Shown: positions 34,686 to 45,071 of the stretch, piece by piece | Numbering within the stretch: position 1 is the first letter of the stretch | Layout: every line of letters starts with the position of its first letter | From: Coxiellaceae bacterium | GTDB taxonomy: Bacteria > Pseudomonadota > Gammaproteobacteria > Coxiellales > Coxiellaceae | Length of the DNA: 64,000 nucleotides | Reading direction: 5' to 3' | NCBI GenBank assembly: GCA_029212925.1 | Contig: JARGOB010000013.1 | Location: 1 to 64,000, forward strand | Program-made: the position numbers and the translations under genes | The notes under the pieces: generated by a model | Database searches by the model: none | Seen by the model: the letters and a program-made list of their open reading frames with translations, nothing else | What the model was told of the DNA's origin: nothing

Positions 34686-36173
34686 ATGAAGAAATGGATT
34701 GGCTTAATTGTTTTATTGGTTGTGGCTTATATAGCTGGGATATTCACTTATCAAATATTTTGGACTGGTAAGAAGCAAGGTTCATCACAGGTGGAAAAAA
34801 AACCTTTGTATTGGGTAGCGCCGATGGACCCAAGTTATCGTCGTGATAAGCCGGGAAAATCGCCAATGGGTATGGATTTAGTGCCGGTTTATGCGGATCA
34901 AAAAAACAATGAAGCGGGTGTCATTAAAATATCCCCAACTGTGGAGAATAATTTAGGGGTTAAAGTTGCCAAAGTTGAGAAAAGAGCATTATCACGTGTC
35001 ATTGATACTGTAGGTTATGTGACAGTCGATGAAAACAATATTGAACATATTCATACTTATGTTGATGGCTGGGTTAAGAAATTATGGGTAAAAACAACCG
35101 GTGAGAACGTCAAAAAAGGGCAGCTGCTATTGGAGCTGTACTCACCAACATTGAATAATGCTCAACAAGAATTATTGCTAGCGATTAAAAATAATAATAA
35201 GACACTCATATCGGCTGGTATCAAAAAACTAAAGACCTTAGGTGTATCTCAAGCGCAAATTAATCAAATTAAGCGAGATAAAAAAGCAGAGAGTTTGGTA
35301 AAGGTTTTTGCAACGAAAGCGGGTATTGTTTCACAGTTAAATGTACGAGAAGGTGCCTTTGTTAAACCGTCAGCAGATTTGGTCACTATTGAAGATCTGT
35401 CTCGTATTTGGGTCGTTGCTGAAGTGTTTGAAGGTCAGTCAGCATGGGTTAAGCAGGGGCAAGCTGCTACTGCTACGCTTTCCTACTGGCCCGGAAAAAT
35501 ATGGCAAGGTCGCGTTGATTATGTGTATCCCGAATTAGATCAAAAAACACATACGCTACGTGTGCGACTTGTTTTCCCAAATCCAGATTTAACCATGAAA
35601 CCAAAAATGTACGCCAATATTAAAATTTATAGTCAAGCCGTTCAGGATGCAATAGCTATACCACGGCTGGCGCTTATTCGTAGTGGAGGTGGCGATCGTG
35701 TGATTGTCGCACTGGGTGATGGTCGATTCAGGGCGCAGCCAGTGAAAGTTGGTATTGAGTCAGGTCACTATTATCAGGTGCTTTCAGGATTGAAGCCAGG
35801 TGCGTCGATTGTCACTTCAGCGCAATTTTTAATTGATTCGGAGTCCAATATAAGAGCTAGTTTTGATCGCATTAACTCAGATAAAGCAGCCAAGCAACAG
35901 CACAAGGCACACAAGTTGCAGGAGTATGTAGGCCAAGGTGTGATAATGAAAGTTGATACTCACAATAGAAGAATAAGCATTAAGCATCAACCCATACCAG
36001 CACTTGATATGCCTGCTATGGAGATGGATCTAAAAGTGGATACTTCAGTTAATTTATCGGATGTGAAAACTGGTGATGACTTGCATTTTGTTATGGTCAA
36101 GCAGCCTGATGGTACTTATTTAGTGATTAAAATACATGTTATGGCTAAGCGCCGTCATGGGGATCATTCATGA
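34686..36173 (+). CDS. cusB: CusB-type adaptor with C-terminal CusF-like domain
   Basis: Periplasmic membrane-fusion protein (495 residues). A membrane anchor at 5-25 is followed by a heavy-metal-binding motif (MDPSYRRDKPGKSPMGMDLV, about residues 44-63), the lipoyl/hairpin region and beta domains to about 385. The last ~95 residues form a CusF-like OB domain with methionines in DMPAMEMDL, the Cu(I)/Ag(I) site type. In E. coli CusF is a separate chaperone; fusion would pass metal directly to the adaptor. It overlaps cusA by 4 bp. Confidence 0.9.
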   Translation: MKKWIGLIVLLVVAYIAGIFTYQIFWTGKKQGSSQVEKKPLYWVAPMDPSYRRDKPGKSPMGMDLVPVYADQKNNEAGVIKISPTVENNLGVKVAKVEKRALSRVIDTVGYVTVDENNIEHIHTYVDGWVKKLWVKTTGENVKKGQLLLELYSPTLNNAQQELLLAIKNNNKTLISAGIKKLKTLGVSQAQINQIKRDKKAESLVKVFATKAGIVSQLNVREGAFVKPSADLVTIEDLSRIWVVAEVFEGQSAWVKQGQAATATLSYWPGKIWQGRVDYVYPELDQKTHTLRVRLVFPNPDLTMKPKMYANIKIYSQAVQDAIAIPRLALIRSGGGDRVIVALGDGRFRAQPVKVGIESGHYYQVLSGLKPGASIVTSAQFLIDSESNIRASFDRINSDKAAKQQHKAHKLQEYVGQGVIMKVDTHNRRISIKHQPIPALDMPAMEMDLKVDTSVNLSDVKTGDDLHFVMVKQPDGTYLVIKIHVMAKRRHGDHS

Positions 36174-39100
36174 TTGCAAAGCTAATAGAATGGTCTATAA
36201 AAAATAGGTTTTTAGTCCTTATTGCTACTTGCTTATTGGTTGCAGTAGGTATTTATGCGTTATTGAAAACGCCAATAGATGCTATTCCAGATTTGTCCGA
36301 CGTGCAGGTGATTGTTAAAACTTCTTACCCAGGACAAGCACCACAAGTGGTTGAGGACCAGGTCACTTACCCTTTAGCTACTGCTATGTTAGCTGTTCCT
36401 GGAGCAGTTACTGTAAGGGCATACTCTTATTTTGGTGATTCTTTTGTTTATATCATATTTAAAGATGGTACTGATTTATACTGGGCTCGTTCTCGTGTGT
36501 TGGAGTATTTAAATCAAGTGGCGAGTAAGTTGCCAGCTAGTGCAAAACCAGAGTTGGGGCCTGATGCAACGGGTGTGGGTTGGATTTATCAATATGCTTT
36601 AGTTGATAAAACGGGAAGCCATGACCTTTCCCAGCTTACTAGTTTGCAGAATTGGTTATTGAAATTTGAGTTGCAAACTGTTCCAGGTGTTGCTGAGATT
36701 GCCACCGTAGGTGGTATGGTCAAACAATATCAGGTGATTTTAGATCCGAACCGTGTTCGTGCTTATGGCTTAAGTTTGCATCATGTAAAACAAGCCATTC
36801 AAAAAGCGAACAGTGAGGTGGGTGGTTCTGTGGTTGAAATGGCTGAAGCAGAGTATATGGTAAGAACGAGTGGCTATATACAAAAAATGGAGGCTTTAGA
36901 GAATATCCCAGTTGGCATCAATAAGAATGGTACGCCCATTATGCTTTCAAATGTGGCTAGAATAACAATTGGGCCACAAATGCGTCGTGGTGTATCTGAG
37001 CTTAATGGTAAGGGCGAAGCGGTGGGCGGCGTTGTTGTGATGCGTATGGGTGAAAACGCTTTAGCGACAATTAAAGCAGTTAAGCATAAGATTGCGAGCA
37101 TACAAAAAAGCTTACCGAAAGGGGTATCGATTGTACCTGTTTATGATCGATCCAGTTTGATTTACCGTGCAGTTAAAACGTTATCATGGACTTTAGTGAT
37201 AGAGTTTATCGTGGTGGCAGCTGTTTGTATGCTTTTTCTGTTTCACTTTCGATCGTCGTTAGTCGTAATATTAAGTTTACCTGTGGGCGTGTTAATCGCA
37301 ATTATCATTATGTATTTTCAAGGGATTAATGCAAATATCATGTCACTCAGTGGTATTGCTATAGCCATTGGTGTCATGGTGGATGCAGCCATTATTATGG
37401 TTGAAAATATGCACAAAAAAATTGAGGAGGCAGGCCAAAATAATCAAGCAATAGATCAATGGCACTTAGTAAAGCAGGCAGCCATTGAGGTTGGTCCAAC
37501 ATTGTTTTTTTCGCTATTAATTACAACGGTCAGTTTTTTACCGGTGTTTGCTCTACAAGCGCAAGAAGGTCGCCTCTTTTCACCATTAGCTTTTACTAAA
37601 ACTTATGCCATGGCAGCAGCAGCAGGATTATCAATAACGCTGGTGCCCGTGCTTATGGGGTATTTTATCCGTGGGCGGATTGTGCCGGAGAAAAAAAATC
37701 CTATCAATAGATCGCTTATCATGCTTTATCGCCCAGTGATGAACACCATTATACGTTTTCCCAAGACACTTATATTTTTAACGGTATTATTATTTGCTCT
37801 CACCTATTGGCCTTGGTCACAGATTGGATCAGAATTCATGCCTCCTTTGAATGAAGGCGATATTATGTATATGCCAACAATGCTCCCTGGTGTGTCGATT
37901 GGTAAGGCAAGGCAAGTACTCCAGCAAACAGATAAGTTAATTAAACAACTGCCAGAGGTCAAAAGTGTATTTGGAAAAGTGGGTCGTGCTGAAACAGCGA
38001 CAGATCCAGCGCCACTGACTATGATTGAAACCATTGTGCAGCTTAAGCCAGCTGATCAGTGGCGACCTGGGGTTACGATTGAAAAAATTAAAAAGGAGCT
38101 TAACCAGCGTGTATCGTTACCCGGTGTAACGAATGCTTGGGTCATGCCAATTAAAACCCGTATTGATATGCTGGCAACAGGAATCAAAACTCCTATAGGT
38201 ATAAAAATCACTGGCCCTTCTTTAGCGAAAATACAAGATATTGGTAAGCAGCTGGATAGTGTTTTACAAAAAGTGCCAGGAACTGCATCTGTCTATGCGG
38301 ATCGCTCGGTGGGTGGAAGATATGTCAATATTGATATTAATCGTAAAGCAGCTGCGCGCTTTGGACTAAATATAAGAGGTATACAAGATGTGGTTAAGGC
38401 TGCAATTGGAGGGATGAACGTTACGGAGACGGTAGAAGGGAGGGAGCGATATCCGGTGAATTTGCGCTACCCGCAATCGGACAGAGACTCTGTTGAAAAG
38501 ATTAAACAGCTGCCGATGGTAACACCGACAGGCGCACATATTGCATTGGGAGATGTTGCGCGCGTTTTTGTCGCAGGCGGTCCTCCAGTGATTAAAAGTG
38601 AAGATGCCAAGCTGACAGGGTGGATATTAGTAGATATTTCAAATAGTGATATTGGTAGTTATGTACGTACGGCTAAAGCGGCTATTGCTAAACAACTTAA
38701 ATTACCTGCTGGCTATAACTTACAGTGGTCTGGTCAGTATGAATATATGCAGCGTGCAAAAGACCGACTAATGTTGCTTATTCCATTAACTTTGTTACTA
38801 ATTTTCATACTGCTATATATCCATGCACATAACCTTGTTGAAGTGCTTATTGTGATGGGTACATTGCCGTTATCATTTATTGGTGGTGTATGGCTTATGT
38901 ATTGGTTGGATTACAATATGTCGGTAGCCATTGGTGTTGGTTTTATTGCATTGGCAGGTGTTGCAGTAGAAACTGGGATGGTGCTGATAAATTATTTGAA
39001 CCAAGCTTTAAATAAACAGTTAGAGAGTGCAAAAAAAGAACGCCGGGCCTTGAATGCGGTAGATTTAGTGGCTGCCATTCATGAAGGTGCTTTACACCGT

Positions 39101-39310
39101 ATCCGCCCCATAATAATGGCAATTTCAGCGACTTTTGCTGGGTTGCTGCCAGTCATGTTAAGTCGAGGAACAGGTTCCAGTGTTATGCACCGTATTGCTG
39201 CACCGATGGTAGGCGGGCTATTTAGTGCGACTGTGTTAACATTGATTATCATTCCGGCTGTATATTATGTTTGGAAGAGAAATACGGTTGTTATTAAACA
39301 GCCTATTTAG
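36170..39310 (+). CDS. cusA: CusA-type copper/silver RND pump
   Basis: Inner-membrane heavy-metal efflux RND protein of 1046 residues, proton-driven. The TM4 signature AIGVMVDAAIIMVEN is the HME4 form (Cu(I)/Ag(I)), unlike the DFGLIVDGAV form of divalent-metal pumps. The periplasmic domain keeps the methionine pair region around GMNVTETVEGRERYPVNLRY. Twelve membrane helices and normal length; no disruption. ATGA overlap with cusB. The pump removes copper from periplasm or cytoplasm. Confidence 0.94.
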   Translation: MIAKLIEWSIKNRFLVLIATCLLVAVGIYALLKTPIDAIPDLSDVQVIVKTSYPGQAPQVVEDQVTYPLATAMLAVPGAVTVRAYSYFGDSFVYIIFKDGTDLYWARSRVLEYLNQVASKLPASAKPELGPDATGVGWIYQYALVDKTGSHDLSQLTSLQNWLLKFELQTVPGVAEIATVGGMVKQYQVILDPNRVRAYGLSLHHVKQAIQKANSEVGGSVVEMAEAEYMVRTSGYIQKMEALENIPVGINKNGTPIMLSNVARITIGPQMRRGVSELNGKGEAVGGVVVMRMGENALATIKAVKHKIASIQKSLPKGVSIVPVYDRSSLIYRAVKTLSWTLVIEFIVVAAVCMLFLFHFRSSLVVILSLPVGVLIAIIIMYFQGINANIMSLSGIAIAIGVMVDAAIIMVENMHKKIEEAGQNNQAIDQWHLVKQAAIEVGPTLFFSLLITTVSFLPVFALQAQEGRLFSPLAFTKTYAMAAAAGLSITLVPVLMGYFIRGRIVPEKKNPINRSLIMLYRPVMNTIIRFPKTLIFLTVLLFALTYWPWSQIGSEFMPPLNEGDIMYMPTMLPGVSIGKARQVLQQTDKLIKQLPEVKSVFGKVGRAETATDPAPLTMIETIVQLKPADQWRPGVTIEKIKKELNQRVSLPGVTNAWVMPIKTRIDMLATGIKTPIGIKITGPSLAKIQDIGKQLDSVLQKVPGTASVYADRSVGGRYVNIDINRKAAARFGLNIRGIQDVVKAAIGGMNVTETVEGRERYPVNLRYPQSDRDSVEKIKQLPMVTPTGAHIALGDVARVFVAGGPPVIKSEDAKLTGWILVDISNSDIGSYVRTAKAAIAKQLKLPAGYNLQWSGQYEYMQRAKDRLMLLIPLTLLLIFILLYIHAHNLVEVLIVMGTLPLSFIGGVWLMYWLDYNMSVAIGVGFIALAGVAVETGMVLINYLNQALNKQLESAKKERRALNAVDLVAAIHEGALHRIRPIIMAISATFAGLLPVMLSRGTGSSVMHRIAAPMVGGLFSATVLTLIIIPAVYYVWKRNTVVIKQPI

Positions 39311-39332
39311 TTTAATTACTCCGATGAGGGGC

Positions 39333-40589
39333 ATGTTGAAATTTATAAAAAATGTATTTAGAAAAGAATATATGCAGTGCTTTGCTTTGGTTTTATTTTG
39401 TTCAGCTGTAAGTAATGTCCAGGCAAAACCTGTGTTTACCTTCAACTATGCATTGAAAGTAGCAAAAATAAACAGCCCACTGGTGAAATCAGCTATAGCA
39501 TCTATTCGATCTGCTAATGGACAATTTGTTCAGTCTAAAACATACCCGAATCCTACCGTAAATGCATATACTGAAAACGTTGCCGGTAGTGGCACTTATA
39601 AAGATTTGAATGCAGCAGAAACAACTGTTGAAATATCTCAACCTATATTGTTAGGTGGTAAGCGATCTGCAAATAAACAGGTCAAAAAAAGCATAATTAA
39701 GTTAAGTAAGGTATCATTGCTTAAAATACACGCAAGATTATATATCATGCTTGGTGAGAGATATATCAATGTGATGTATGCTCAGAATTGGTTAAAAACA
39801 ACTGCTGAATTGGTTAAAATTAACCGAGACATTGTTGTAATGCTAAAAAAGAAATTGAAGGCTGGGTCAGGATCGCCATTAGATTTGATGACTGCACAAA
39901 TTCAATTGTCTCAATCAACAGTAGCTCATACAGTCGCAAAACAAGAATTACACACGGCTTGGGTGAGGTTGGTATTGTTGATGGGTGTAAAAGAATTGCA
40001 CTATAAGCGCGCTCTTGATATAGGGCTGCCTCATAATCTTCCTTCATATTTAAAATTTACTAAATTATTAACCCACAGCCCTACTTGGGAAGCAATTGTG
40101 ACTAAATCTGATGTTGCCTATAAGAAAATTATTTTATCTAGAAAGCGAGCATGGCCAGATTTAACAGTTGCTATCGGGGTAAGGCATTTTTCAGATACTA
40201 GTGACAATAGCTTGGTCGCAGGTGTTTCATTACCTATCCCGATACTTGATTATAATCAGGGAAATATTAAAAGTAGATTGGCAGATTATGATGCATCACT
40301 TTCTAATCAACATCAGATGATGATTGATCTAAAAAGTGAACTTCGTGAGCTATACCAACAAGCTCAAGCTAGTCAATATCAAACGCAAACCATTCGGCAA
40401 TCTATTTTGCCAAAAGCAAAAAAAGCTATCTTATTAGCACGAAATGGATACTTTCAAGGGCTGTATCCATATGTTACGTTGGCAAATGCACAAGAAACAT
40501 TATTACAAAGCGAGAAAGAGTACTGGATGTCTCATGCCCAATATGATCGTGCATTAGTTAAAATACATGGTTTACTTGGAATTGAATAA
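39333..40589 (+). CDS. czcC: outer-membrane channel of Czc-type efflux
   Basis: TolC-family outer-membrane protein of about 418 residues. The ATG at 39333 was chosen: a GAGGGG site precedes it and a signal peptide ending SNVQA follows; the longer frame starts inside cusA. Two OEP domains are recognisable, with NYALKVAKINSPLVKSA at the N-terminus. It is the exit duct for the CzcBA pump encoded next. Divergent from the first OMF in sequence, so not a recent duplicate. Confidence 0.85.
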   Translation: MLKFIKNVFRKEYMQCFALVLFCSAVSNVQAKPVFTFNYALKVAKINSPLVKSAIASIRSANGQFVQSKTYPNPTVNAYTENVAGSGTYKDLNAAETTVEISQPILLGGKRSANKQVKKSIIKLSKVSLLKIHARLYIMLGERYINVMYAQNWLKTTAELVKINRDIVVMLKKKLKAGSGSPLDLMTAQIQLSQSTVAHTVAKQELHTAWVRLVLLMGVKELHYKRALDIGLPHNLPSYLKFTKLLTHSPTWEAIVTKSDVAYKKIILSRKRAWPDLTVAIGVRHFSDTSDNSLVAGVSLPIPILDYNQGNIKSRLADYDASLSNQHQMMIDLKSELRELYQQAQASQYQTQTIRQSILPKAKKAILLARNGYFQGLYPYVTLANAQETLLQSEKEYWMSHAQYDRALVKIHGLLGIE

Positions 40590-40604
40590 TTTAGGTGGTG
40601 TTAT

Positions 40605-41618
40605 ATGAAAGTAAGAATATTAATTAGCAGCATTGTATCATGTATGTTTTTTACATGTGTGCTTGCTGGTTCAGGTCATACAGACCACTCGTCTCATGAT
40701 GAGAAAACTAGTTCAATGAATAATGCGCTAGAAATCAAAAAATCGCATGAGTCGCATGAGTCGCATGAGGCGGATAATGATCATAACGATGAGGATTCAA
40801 TTGTCACTTTATCGTCAAATTCTATCAAAGACAATCACATTGAAATTGTACTAGCTGGTCCTAAAACTATAAATAAAAAATTAACCGTTATGGGAAAAGT
40901 CATACCTGAGTTAACGAAACAAGTAAAAATATACCCTCGTTTTTCGGGGATTGTGAAATCGATGTACTACCAATTAGGTGATTCTGTTAAAAAGAATGAT
41001 GTGCTTTTAACTATAGAAAGTAACCAAAGTTTACAAAACTATTCGGTACGTGCTCCTTTTTCGGGTGAGTTAATTAAACAAAATGTTAATGTTGGTAATT
41101 TAGTTAAGCAAGATAAGGTACTATATGAGTTAGCAAATTTATCATCTGTATGGGTTGAGCTATTTATCTATCGCAAAGATGTTAATCGTGTATCCAAAGG
41201 TGACAATATATATATAAATCACGGAGAAAATAATAGAAATATAGTGAAGAGTAAAATTGATTATATTTCTCCCATTGGGGATGAGCATACCCAAAGTATA
41301 ATTGCTAGGGCGACGTTGCAAAATAAAAACCGTAAATTTATTCCAGGTTTATATGTAGACGTTAATATTATTGTTAATTCTAAAGAAGTTCCAGTAGCTG
41401 TAAATCGTAAGGCCATACAAGAAATTGACGGTAAAAAAATTGTTTTTGTTGAAATTAAACCGAATACCTTTGAGCCAAAAGTTGTAACACTTGGATTAAG
41501 TGATGATCGCTTTGTTCAAATATCATCGGGTTTAAAGGCAAATGATAGATATGTAGCAAGTAGTAGCTTTATTCTAAAGGCTGATCTAGAAAAAAGTAGT
41601 GCTGAGCACTCACATTAG
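40605..41618 (+). CDS. czcB: CzcB-type adaptor with His-rich N-terminus
   Basis: Periplasmic membrane-fusion protein (337 residues). After a signal peptide ending near CVLAG comes a metal-binding histidine-rich region (repeated SHE triplets at about 46-54, then NDHNDED), as in CzcB-type adaptors. Lipoyl and beta domains follow. It bridges CzcA and CzcC. No CusF-like domain is present, in contrast to the first operon's adaptor. Confidence 0.87.
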   Translation: MKVRILISSIVSCMFFTCVLAGSGHTDHSSHDEKTSSMNNALEIKKSHESHESHEADNDHNDEDSIVTLSSNSIKDNHIEIVLAGPKTINKKLTVMGKVIPELTKQVKIYPRFSGIVKSMYYQLGDSVKKNDVLLTIESNQSLQNYSVRAPFSGELIKQNVNVGNLVKQDKVLYELANLSSVWVELFIYRKDVNRVSKGDNIYINHGENNRNIVKSKIDYISPIGDEHTQSIIARATLQNKNRKFIPGLYVDVNIIVNSKEVPVAVNRKAIQEIDGKKIVFVEIKPNTFEPKVVTLGLSDDRFVQISSGLKANDRYVASSSFILKADLEKSSAEHSH

Positions 41619-41632
41619 TACCAGGAGCTGTA

Positions 41633-44600
41633 ATGATAGAAAGGATTCTGAAGTTTTCACTTAAGCAGCGCTGGTTAATTTTAGTAGCTATAATCGGAAT
41701 AATTATATTAGGAATTTACAATTTTACTCGTTTGCCTATTGATGCTGTGCCTGACATTACTAATGTGCAAGTTCAAATAAATACTAAAGCTAATGGATTA
41801 ACGCCATATGAAGTTGAACAGCGTATCACTTACCCTATAGAAATAGCTATGAGTGGGCTTCCTAAGTTAGATTATACACGTTCTATTTCTCGTTATGGTT
41901 TATCACAAGTTACGATTGTTTTTAAAGAAGGGACTAATATTTACTTTGCTCGTCAGTTAATTACTGAGCGCCTTCAGTCAATAAAGAGTCAATTGCCAGA
42001 CGATATAGAGCCTCAATTGGGGCCTATTTCTACAGGTTTGGGCGAGATATTCATGTATAGCGTTACTGCAGAAGATGGTGCGTTGAATTCTCAGGGAAAA
42101 CCATACACTGCAATGGAGTTACGTACAATACAAGATTGGTTAATACGCCCACAGTTAAGGAATATCTCTGGAGTTGCAGAGGTTAATGCGATTGGTGGAT
42201 ATGAGAAGCAATATCAGGTTACACCAGATCTAAAAAAATTAGTTCAGTATGGAGTAACATTGCGTGATATTGAGCAAGCTCTTATTAAAAATAATGAAAA
42301 TGTTGGTGCAGGTTATATAGAAAGAAATGGGGAGCAATTTTTAATCCGGATTCCTGGTCAATTAAAATCAAGACAGGCTATTGGTAATGTAGTTGTGCGC
42401 TCAGACCATGGGGTCAGTCTTCGTATTTCTGATTTGGGTAAAGTGATTATTAGCCATGCACTAAGAAGTGGGGCTGGAACAGCGTCTGGTCGCGAAGCTG
42501 TAATAGGAACGGTATCGATGTTGACAGGTGAGAATAGTCGACATGTAGCAAAAAATGTCTTTAATAAGCTAAAAGTGATCAATAAGACATTACCAAAGGG
42601 TGTGATAGCGAAACCAACATATAACCGTACAAATTTAGTAAATGCGACTATAAATACAGTAAAGAACAACTTGCTTGAAGGAGCGTTATTAGTTTGCGTT
42701 ATTTTGTTTTTGTTTTTGGGGAATATACGAGCAGCATTAATTACAGCCTTCGTAATACCGCTATCTATGTTGCTTACGATAACTGGTATGGTTCACTATA
42801 AAATTAGTGCCAATCTTATGAGCATGGGAGCCTTAGACTTTGGGTTGATCGTGGATGGCGCAGTAATCATTGTAGAAAACTGTATTAAACAATTAGGATT
42901 GAGGGCAAAGGGAAATTCCTTGCCATTAAAAGATAGGCTAGAGATAACCTGGTCCGCTAGTCAGGAGGTAATCAGGCCTAGTTTATTTGGCGTTTTAATA
43001 ATCACAATTGTATATATCCCTATATTAACCCTTACTGGTGTTGAAGGGAAAATGTTTATTCCTATGGCTCAAACTGTAATATTGGCATTATTATCTGCGC
43101 TAGTATTATCACTGACGTTTGTGCCCGCAGCAATTGCCATTTTTTTGACTGGTAAGATCAAAGATAAATCCAATATTTTAGTTAAGTCATCTGAAAGGAT
43201 TTACGCGCCTTGCTTACGGCTGAACTTGAAGTACCCATGGGTGAGCCCAGTTGTTGCGATAGTGATTGTGATTGTAGCTGCAATTTTAGCTTCAAGAATG
43301 GGTGGTGAGTTTGTTCCAAGCCTGGATGAGAGAGACATTGCGTTACATGCAATGCGCATACCATCAACTAGCCTTTCTCAGTCTGTAAAAATGCAGGAAT
43401 TGGTAGAAACAACTTTAATGAAGTTCCCTCAAGTTAAGCAGGTTTTTTCAAAAATTGGGACAGCTGAAGTTGCTACTGATCCTATGCCACCAAATGTAGC
43501 AGATACTTTTGTTATGCTAAAGCCTAGGAGTGAATGGCCCAATTCATCGCTACCAAAAAACCAGCTTATTTCAAAGCTTCAAATGGCTTTAAAGCGATTA
43601 CCAGGAAATAACTATGAATTCACGCAACCCATTCAAATGCGTTTCAATGAGCTAATTTCGGGTGTTCGTAGTGATGTTGCTGTTAAAATATTTGGTGATA
43701 ATATGGAGGTGTTGCTTAAGAACGCTAATGTAGTTAGTAAAATATTGAAATCTATTAAAGGAGCGGCAGATGTGAAGGTTGAGCAAGTATCTGGCTTACC
43801 CACAATAACAATATCTGTTGACCGAGATCTATTGGCGCGTTATGGCCTAACATTATCAAGTGTTCAGAATATTATTGAAGCTGCATTAGGTGGGAAAAGC
43901 GTAGGGAAGGTCTATAAAGGAGATAAGCGATTTGACTTAACCGTACGTTTGCCTGAGAGCCTGCGTAAAGACAGTCGAGTTTTGGAAAAGATATATATTG
44001 ATTTACCTATACGTGAAGATGGGAAGAAGCATTTTATCCCTTTAAGTGAAATAGCTAAATTAAATGTCAATCTAGGGCCTAATCAGATTAGCCGAGAAAA
44101 TGGTAAGCGTCGAATTGTTGTGACGGCAAATGTGAGGGGGCGCGATCTAAGTTCATTTGTAAACGCATCTCAAGAAAAAATTGATAAAAATTTAAAGCTA
44201 CCGAGTGGCTACTGGATTACGTGGGGTGGGCAATTTGAACAATTGGCTTCGGCTACGCAGAGGCTATTGATTGTTGTTCCCATAGTGCTGGTATTGATAT
44301 TTATTTTATTATTTATGTCTCTACGTAGTGTGCTTGATAGCATTATTGTATTTACAGGTGTGCCTTTAGCCTTAACGGGAGGAGTATTTGCTTTATTGAT
44401 AAGAGGGATACCATTATCTATTTCTGCAGGGGTAGGCTTTATTGCTTTATCTGGTGTTGCTGTTTTAAATGGTCTCGTGATATTAACCTTTATCACTAAG
44501 CTCGCTCAAAATCAATCACTCTATGACTCTATTTTTAAAGGAGCATTACAGCGACTACGCCCAGTACTAATGACAGCATTAGTGGCATCACTAGGCTTTA

Positions 44601-44770
44601 TACCTATGGCTATTTCAACAGGGACAGGCGCAGAAGTTCAAAGACCGCTTGCTACAGTAGTTATTGGTGGTATTATTTCCTCAACATTACTAACAATGTT
44701 TGTGCTTCCATGTTTGTATTACTTATTGCATAGAGGTGGTGATAAAAAGTACAGCGAAGTTGTTAGTTAG
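41633..44770 (+). CDS. czcA: CzcA-type divalent-metal RND pump
   Basis: Heavy-metal efflux RND protein of 1045 residues. TM4 reads DFGLIVDGAVIIVEN, with the two aspartates and glutamate required for Zn/Co/Cd (HME1-type) transport in Cupriavidus CzcA. The RND core, twelve membrane helices and conserved ends are intact. Last gene of the czcCBA-type operon, close to the right end of the element. The exact metal (Zn, Cd, Co or Ni) cannot be fixed from sequence alone. Confidence 0.93.
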   Translation: MIERILKFSLKQRWLILVAIIGIIILGIYNFTRLPIDAVPDITNVQVQINTKANGLTPYEVEQRITYPIEIAMSGLPKLDYTRSISRYGLSQVTIVFKEGTNIYFARQLITERLQSIKSQLPDDIEPQLGPISTGLGEIFMYSVTAEDGALNSQGKPYTAMELRTIQDWLIRPQLRNISGVAEVNAIGGYEKQYQVTPDLKKLVQYGVTLRDIEQALIKNNENVGAGYIERNGEQFLIRIPGQLKSRQAIGNVVVRSDHGVSLRISDLGKVIISHALRSGAGTASGREAVIGTVSMLTGENSRHVAKNVFNKLKVINKTLPKGVIAKPTYNRTNLVNATINTVKNNLLEGALLVCVILFLFLGNIRAALITAFVIPLSMLLTITGMVHYKISANLMSMGALDFGLIVDGAVIIVENCIKQLGLRAKGNSLPLKDRLEITWSASQEVIRPSLFGVLIITIVYIPILTLTGVEGKMFIPMAQTVILALLSALVLSLTFVPAAIAIFLTGKIKDKSNILVKSSERIYAPCLRLNLKYPWVSPVVAIVIVIVAAILASRMGGEFVPSLDERDIALHAMRIPSTSLSQSVKMQELVETTLMKFPQVKQVFSKIGTAEVATDPMPPNVADTFVMLKPRSEWPNSSLPKNQLISKLQMALKRLPGNNYEFTQPIQMRFNELISGVRSDVAVKIFGDNMEVLLKNANVVSKILKSIKGAADVKVEQVSGLPTITISVDRDLLARYGLTLSSVQNIIEAALGGKSVGKVYKGDKRFDLTVRLPESLRKDSRVLEKIYIDLPIREDGKKHFIPLSEIAKLNVNLGPNQISRENGKRRIVVTANVRGRDLSSFVNASQEKIDKNLKLPSGYWITWGGQFEQLASATQRLLIVVPIVLVLIFILLFMSLRSVLDSIIVFTGVPLALTGGVFALLIRGIPLSISAGVGFIALSGVAVLNGLVILTFITKLAQNQSLYDSIFKGALQRLRPVLMTALVASLGFIPMAISTGTGAEVQRPLATVVIGGIISSTLLTMFVLPCLYYLLHRGGDKKYSEVVS

Positions 44771-45071
44771 GGTAATATCACAGATAATCCTATGTTTGAT
44801 CATAGGCGTCATTATTAATAACTTTATTGTGCTGGTACTGAATGAGCTTGCAGCGCTTAGAGCGCTTAATATCTGATTATCAATTAATGTTCTTCTTTGT
44901 GTTTATTGTGCTCCAGTAGGTGGTTCGTTATATTCTGTAATCAAGAGGCTATATGGCTTTTAAATAGTGCGGGGTTGATGTCTAAGGTAGCAACCGGGTA
45001 GCAACGAAGAAATCACGCTGAAGGCCGCGTGAGGAGTCTCTGCATAACCCCTTGATTTTTAATGCTTTATT
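44771..45071. other. right terminal non-coding region of the element
   Basis: About 300 bases without a gene between czcA and the tRNA. It contains the right arm-type repeats at 44984-45005 and otherwise AT-rich sequence. The right att repeat lies inside the tRNA gene. Confidence 0.45.
44984..45005. repeat. probable integrase arm-type repeats, right end
   Basis: Two GGTAGCAAC copies 11 bp apart, matching 191-212 at 21 of 22 positions and in the same orientation. They lie about 95 bp inside the tRNA-borne att repeat. Symmetrical placement at both ends is what arm sites of a tyrosine integrase would give. Confidence 0.55.
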
